A stretch of DNA of 47,961 nt from Spirochaetota bacterium. GTDB taxonomy: Bacteria; Spirochaetota; Spirochaetia; Treponematales; UBA12059. Below, in pieces: positions 43,918 to 47,961 of this stretch. The position numbers and the translations under genes were made by a program. The stretch is taken from contig JAHIWG010000061.1 of the NCBI GenBank assembly GCA_018816345.1, positions 1 to 47,961 of the forward strand. The letters are read 5' to 3'. Position 1 is the first letter of the stretch. Each line of letters starts with the position of its first letter. The notes under the pieces were generated by a model, which worked only from the letters and a program-made list of their open reading frames with translations, was not told where the DNA came from and did no database searches.

Positions 43918-44634
43918 TTAGCCCCCGGCGGCCGCCCTCCATTCCGAGAATTCGAACGACATCCTGAAACGCTTCTTAATGAACAGGATCGAGGCCTCCC
44001 CCTCTATATCCATGCCGGCGACCACCAGGGCGCCGTCGTGGTACGCGTAGCGCATCGAGGATCTCATGTACGACACGAAGACCGGCGGGCTCGACCACGA
44101 CTGGGAAGCGTCCAGGGCCGCGCCCGAGCTAGAGAACCGGGCGACTCCCTCGACGGGCCCTCCGTCGGTGGCTATAGTGTACGGCACCGCCACGACCCCG
44201 CCGGACGCCCTCTCGTCCCCCCTGGCAACCCTGGAAGAGTACTTGGGATCGAAGGGAGAGGCGTCGAATCCCGCTGGCGGCCCCGCCGCCCCTTCCTTGG
44301 CCGACGAGGGCCGGGACTGCTTCGCGTAGCGCTTGCGCCACTCGGCGCTAACGTCCTTGCCGTCCTTCTCCGCCCTCACGACCACGACCCTCGGTTCGGG
44401 GCCGGCCCAGTCCAGGCGGGTCTCTCCTTGCTCGTACGACGAAACCGCGCCGGATGCGTCCAGCTCCTCGATGCGGAGGATGGTCCGCGAGGCCTGGTAT
44501 CCCTTGGCCGCTCCGTAGGCCGACGTGGCCGTAGCCCACCACGCCGCCACGTCGGACGGTAACGGGGACGCGGCGGCCGGGAAAAAACCGAGCGAGGACA
44601 AGGCGATTACTGCCGATACTAGATATCGAAACAA
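43918..44634 (-). CDS. Secreted protein of unknown function
   Basis: 238 residues from a TTG start with AAGGAG five bases upstream. A Sec signal peptide ends near residue 23 (PAAA-SPLP). The mature part alternates beta-strand-like sequence and an acidic-to-basic, Lys/Asp-rich middle (KKDGKD, SAEWRKRYAK near 93-107), and the C-terminus (VVAGMDIEGEASILFIKKRFRMSFEFSEW) looks like strands of an envelope-type beta fold. The general build recalls LolA-like or outer-membrane-lipid-binding periplasmic proteins, but no motif proves it. It converges on holA with a 30-bp gap. Confidence 0.65.
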   Translation of the reverse strand: MFRYLVSAVIALSSLGFFPAAASPLPSDVAAWWATATSAYGAAKGYQASRTILRIEELDASGAVSSYEQGETRLDWAGPEPRVVVVRAEKDGKDVSAEWRKRYAKQSRPSSAKEGAAGPPAGFDASPFDPKYSSRVARGDERASGGVVAVPYTIATDGGPVEGVARFSSSGAALDASQSWSSPPVFVSYMRSSMRYAYHDGALVVAGMDIEGEASILFIKKRFRMSFEFSEWRAAAGG

Positions 44635-44727
44635 TGCGACTCCTTTCGTCGACGGGGATGGCTATGATACAATGTACTGAATTTCCGCCTGCCGCGTCCT
44701 CATCATGTATGCACCCGGTTTTGGCCC

Positions 44728-46524
44728 ATGGGACGGTACTCGACATCTATGCGTAGCGACGAAACGGTAGAAGAGAAGAAGGAGCAGTGGGGAGAGACCT
44801 CGAAGGGCGATAGGCTCGCTCTCTCCAGGACCCTGCTCTCGATAATGAAGGACGGCGTCTTCTTCGCCGACAAGAACCTCCGCGTCAGGTACGCCAACCC
44901 GTCGTTCTCCAGGACGGCCGGCCTGGACGCCTTCGAGGACGAGCCCCCGACGCTCCGCGACCTCTATCCCGAGCCCATGAACGACAGGCCCATCGCGAAC
45001 GCCGCCGTCGCCCTCGAATCGGTAGGGTTCTGGAGCGGGGAGCTGACGAAGAGCCGCCAATCCGGCCGCCCGAGCATCGAGGAGCTCAGGATAGCCCTGG
45101 CGCCCGAGGCGCAGGCCTCCTGCTCCGTAGAGGACGGCCCCTGTTACGTCGGCGTCGTCCGCGACGTGACCGAGGAGCGCGAGGCGTTGGAGCGCCTGGC
45201 CTGGACGAGGAACCACGACGAGCTGACGGGCCTTCCCAACAGGACGCTCTTCTCCGCGGCAGTGGACTCGATAATCAAGAGGAACCAGGGGACGAGCTCT
45301 TGTTTCGTCGTCGTCACCGCCGACCTGGACGACTTCAAGCGATACAATACCGACTATGGCCACGAATGCGGCGACATGCTCCTGAGGGCGGTAGGCAAGC
45401 GCGTCGCGTCGACGGTGCGAGCGGGGGACATAAGCGCGAGGACGGCAGGGGACGAATTCAGCGTCCTGATGCCGGTCCGCTCGCCGGAGGAGGCCCAGGA
45501 CGTCGCCGCGAAGGTGAAGGCCGCCTTCGACGAGCCCATCGAGCACGACGGCAAGCGCTTCCCGCTCCGGGCGAGCCTGGGCGTCGCCGTATGGCCCCGG
45601 GACGGGGCCGACTCGGTCGCGCTCCTCGCCGCGGCCGACGTCGCTCTGCAGGCCTGCAAGGATTCCGGCCGTAACGGCATAATCCAATTCGAGGAGAGCC
45701 TCTACCTCGACCGCCGCGGCCGGACCAGCCTCGAGGCCGACCTGCGCTGCGCCATAGACTCCGGTCTCCTCGCCGTGCACTACCAGCCAGTCGTGAGGGT
45801 ATCGACCGGAGCCATCGATAGCGTGGAGGCGCTCGTACGCTGGAACGACCCCATCAGGGGCGACGTGGCCCCGGAGAACTTCATCCCGCTGGCCGAGGAG
45901 ACGGGCCTCATAGTCCGCCTCGGCGAGCTCGTGATGCGCTCGGCGTGCAGGCAGGGCGGAGCATGGTCCAAGGGCGACGGAGCCGCCCTGAAGGTCTCGG
46001 TGAACGTATCGCCGGTCCAGCTGGAGCGCCCCGAGTTCCCCAATATGATAGCCGAGGTGCTCGAGGCCACGGGCCTGCCGCCCGAGCGCCTCATAGTCGA
46101 GATAACGGAGAGCGTGCTGCTCGAGAGCCTCGACGACGCGGCCCTCGGCATAGCGAGGCTCAAGGCCCTCGGCGTATCCCTGTCGGTCGACGATTTCGGC
46201 ACCGGCTACTCCTCGCTGACGTACCTCAAGAACCTCCCAATAGATATAGTCAAGATCGACCGCGAGTTCATCAAGGACATAGAGAGCTCGAGCGCTGCGC
46301 TGGAGATCGTGAGCGGCATCATCGGCCTCGCCCACCGCATGGGACTGTCCGTCGTGGCCGAGGGCGTCGAGACGGCAGAGCAATTCTACCTGCTCCGGTC
46401 CATGGACTGCGACCACGCCCAGGGCTTCCTGTTCAGCCACGCCCTCCCCGCCCTGGAGCTGGAGGGCCGGTACCTGGCGCGCGGCTCGGGTTCTCGGTAC
46501 TCCTCGTTCCGGTTCAGGCGATGA
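44728..46524 (+). CDS. GGDEF-EAL cyclic-di-GMP protein with PAS-like N-terminus
   Basis: 598 residues. A PAS-like sensor (about 30-145) precedes a GGDEF domain whose signature is AGDEF (240-244), then an EAL domain with EALVRW (367-372), NVSPVQL, EITES, DDFGTGYSS (413-421 region) and AEGVET, all catalytic positions intact. The EAL half should hydrolyse cyclic-di-GMP. The GGDEF half may have weak cyclase activity or serve as a GTP-sensing allosteric domain. There is no signal peptide or transmembrane helix, so it is cytoplasmic. The upstream region has a -10-like TACAAT after TATGA. The next gene is a sensor with a solute-binding domain. Confidence 0.92.
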   Translation: MGRYSTSMRSDETVEEKKEQWGETSKGDRLALSRTLLSIMKDGVFFADKNLRVRYANPSFSRTAGLDAFEDEPPTLRDLYPEPMNDRPIANAAVALESVGFWSGELTKSRQSGRPSIEELRIALAPEAQASCSVEDGPCYVGVVRDVTEEREALERLAWTRNHDELTGLPNRTLFSAAVDSIIKRNQGTSSCFVVVTADLDDFKRYNTDYGHECGDMLLRAVGKRVASTVRAGDISARTAGDEFSVLMPVRSPEEAQDVAAKVKAAFDEPIEHDGKRFPLRASLGVAVWPRDGADSVALLAAADVALQACKDSGRNGIIQFEESLYLDRRGRTSLEADLRCAIDSGLLAVHYQPVVRVSTGAIDSVEALVRWNDPIRGDVAPENFIPLAEETGLIVRLGELVMRSACRQGGAWSKGDGAALKVSVNVSPVQLERPEFPNMIAEVLEATGLPPERLIVEITESVLLESLDDAALGIARLKALGVSLSVDDFGTGYSSLTYLKNLPIDIVKIDREFIKDIESSSAALEIVSGIIGLAHRMGLSVVAEGVETAEQFYLLRSMDCDHAQGFLFSHALPALELEGRYLARGSGSRYSSFRFRR

Positions 46525-46590
46525 CATAGCCGCCCGAGAGGACCGATAGAGTTTTCGTCGAAAAAAAACGATAGAATAGTTATTTTCTCA

Positions 46591-46619
46591 TTGAATCTAT
46601 CTATAGATCCTATTACAAT
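46591..46619 (+). promoter_or_regulatory. Promoter of the truncated sensor gene
   Basis: TTGAAT (46591-46596), a 17-base spacer and TACAAT (46614-46619). The predicted start near 46626 is only one or two bases before ATG 46628, which suggests a leaderless message. Confidence 0.6.
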
Positions 46620-46627
46620 GGGTTACG

Positions 46628-47961
46628 ATGGCCCTCTACTCGACGCATGCGCACCTAACCGCCATCATAACGGCTTGTTTGGCCTTCTGTACGGCGACCG
46701 CGACCCCCCAAGCGACTCGAGCCTCGGATACGTCCGCCGCGCCGGCGGCTAGGCTCGTATTCTCGGTAGGCTCCGACTATCCGCCCCTAGGCTATGAGCA
46801 CTCGGGAGTCCTGGCGGGCCTCGACGTGGATCTCATCCGGAGGCTCGGGAGTATCGTCGGATTCGAGCCCGAGTTCAGGACCGAACGATGGGCGGACGCG
46901 CTGGCGAGCCTAGCGTCGGGCGAGTCCGACGCCATGACGGCCGCGCTACGCTCTCCCGGCCGGGACGGGGACCTGGCTTACACTATTCCGTATTATACCG
47001 ACTACTACACCATCTTCTCGCGGCGGGGCTCGGGCATAGCGACCCTGGCGGACGTCGCTGGCAAGCGCATGGCGGTACCGGAGGGCGACGCGGCAATCGA
47101 GGCCTACCTATCGCCTAACGGGCTCATGGAAGGGGCTATACTGACGCCTTCCATGGCCGGCGCGCTGAGGCTCGTCTCCGAGGGCGGGGTCGACTATACG
47201 ATCGCGCCCGCCGCCATGGGGATGGGCGCGCTCGAGGCCCTCGGCATACGCGACGTGAGCGACACGGGACGCCCCCTTTACGGCGCCGAGTTCAGGATAG
47301 CTATCCGGGAAGGCAACGCCGATCTCCTCGCCGCCCTGAACGACGCCGTCGCTCGCCTGGCCGCGAGCGGCGAGCTCGAGCGATTGCGCCTCAAGCATCG
47401 GTTCCACGACCGGTTCAGGGTATCGACGACTCCCCCGCCGAGCAAGGCGATGATACTGCTGGCGGCGATCGCGTTCGCCGCCACGGTGATATCGTTCGCC
47501 GCGTCGATGGCCTCCAGGCTTAGGACGAAGGCCAGGACGGACGGCTTCGCGGAGTCGATCCGGATCCTGGAATCGGCGCTAGACGCCGTACCGCACCCGG
47601 TAGCATGGAAGGACGCGGGGCTCAGGTACATCGGCTGCAACCGCGGCTTTCTCGAGTCGATAGGCCTGGAATCCAAGGCCGAGGTCGTAGGGAGGGAGGA
47701 CGCGGAGCTGCCGGGCGGGGCGTCCGCGGGATCCGGCGACGAGAAGGACAGGGAAACGATGGAAAGCGGGGTCGCCACGATCGATAGCGAGACCCGTACG
47801 GGGGCGAACGGCGAGCGGAGGGCGTACAGGATCGAGAGAAGCCCCTTGACCGATCGCTCCGGGGCCAGGACGGGCCTGGTCCGCTATGGCGAGGATACGT
47901 CGGAGCAGGACCTCCTACGCGAGACGATCCGGGGACTGTCGGAAGAGCTGACGGCGGCGAA
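46628..47961 (+). CDS. Sensor with periplasmic solute-binding domain and PAS-like domain, 3' end cut by window
   Basis: The frame is open to the window edge (444 codons). A signal sequence (about 1-26) leads to a type 2 periplasmic-binding domain (SBP_bac_3 type; SVGSDYPPLGYEHSGVLAGLDVDLI near 46-70 and AGKRMAVPEGDAAIEAYL near 143-160), then a transmembrane helix (about 276-300) and a PAS-like domain (about 310-425, DAVPHPVAWKDAGLRYIGCNRGFLESIG). Such proteins are histidine kinases or GGDEF/EAL enzymes that sense amino acids or other small solutes. The effector domain lies outside the window, so the output is unknown. The gene follows the GGDEF-EAL protein and may act in the same signalling. 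Confidence 0.88.
   Translation, partial: MALYSTHAHLTAIITACLAFCTATATPQATRASDTSAAPAARLVFSVGSDYPPLGYEHSGVLAGLDVDLIRRLGSIVGFEPEFRTERWADALASLASGESDAMTAALRSPGRDGDLAYTIPYYTDYYTIFSRRGSGIATLADVAGKRMAVPEGDAAIEAYLSPNGLMEGAILTPSMAGALRLVSEGGVDYTIAPAAMGMGALEALGIRDVSDTGRPLYGAEFRIAIREGNADLLAALNDAVARLAASGELERLRLKHRFHDRFRVSTTPPPSKAMILLAAIAFAATVISFAASMASRLRTKARTDGFAESIRILESALDAVPHPVAWKDAGLRYIGCNRGFLESIGLESKAEVVGREDAELPGGASAGSGDEKDRETMESGVATIDSETRTGANGERRAYRIERSPLTDRSGARTGLVRYGEDTSEQDLLRETIRGLSEELTAA

Noticed and set aside
44662-46527. 621-codon minus-strand frame opposite the GGDEF-EAL gene
   Set aside because: The plus-strand gene has unmistakable catalytic motifs, so the other frame is a shadow caused by GC-rich codon use.

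Overview
The window is GC-rich (roughly 60-65% by eye), densely coded DNA carrying about 40 genes, with no gene-free stretch over 300 bases. The gene complement suggests a motile, largely anaerobic, double-membraned bacterium. It includes a glycyl radical enzyme with its activase, two chemotaxis receptors, several lipoproteins, a sigma-54 network and a partial PTS-type circuit (HPr kinase plus HPr). The block rpoN-hpf-hprK-ptsH-NtrY/NtrX-lexA-holA and the overall mix fit a high-GC member of the Spirochaetota best, but this is inference from content and no rRNA is present to confirm it. Genes often use AGG (Arg) and ATA (Ile) codons despite the GC content. No tRNA, rRNA, CRISPR array, insertion sequence or prophage was seen.

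Left part (1-7.3 kb): a truncated acyltransferase (PlsC family) is followed by a minus-strand set of glycyl radical enzyme, its radical-SAM activase and a PNPOx-fold flavoprotein. The glycyl radical enzyme has a GCLE active-site motif like the arylacetate decarboxylases, and a GntR/FadR-like palindrome lies just before it. A dCache-type chemotaxis receptor comes next.

The 7.3-14.9 kb region is an ato-type short-chain fatty acid/acetoacetate catabolic regulon. In minus-strand order it holds sensor kinase, sigma-54 activator, permease, CoA-transferase A and B, and an SCP2/archaeal-type thiolase, ending in a strong terminator. A well-formed -24/-12 promoter with two tandem 20-bp upstream palindromes lies before the permease gene, so the locus carries its own two-component control and the window also encodes sigma-54.

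The 14.9-31.8 kb region is mixed housekeeping and accessory: acyl-ACP thioesterase, MsrB with an apparent dual start, YigZ, a second chemotaxis receptor, lipoproteins, Tag glycosylase, TypA/BipA, a deoxynucleoside kinase and a cyclase-fold protein with 18-bp tandem repeats. It also has a LacI regulator framed by two identical operators, an unrecognised LacI-linked gene, a cytosolic reductive-dehalogenase-like Fe-S protein, a geranylgeranyl-reductase-like flavoprotein, an SDR/SnoaL pair, thiol peroxidase and a copper-chaperone-like gene with a striking 25-bp operator.

The 31.8-43.9 kb region is core: grpE-dnaK-dnaJ on the minus strand, divergent from rpoN-hpf, then hprK-ptsH-ntrY-ntrX-lexA-holA, tightly packed and partly translationally coupled. 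The right end (43.9-48 kb) has a secreted protein of unknown function, a GGDEF-EAL protein and a truncated sensor with a periplasmic solute-binding domain and a PAS-like domain.
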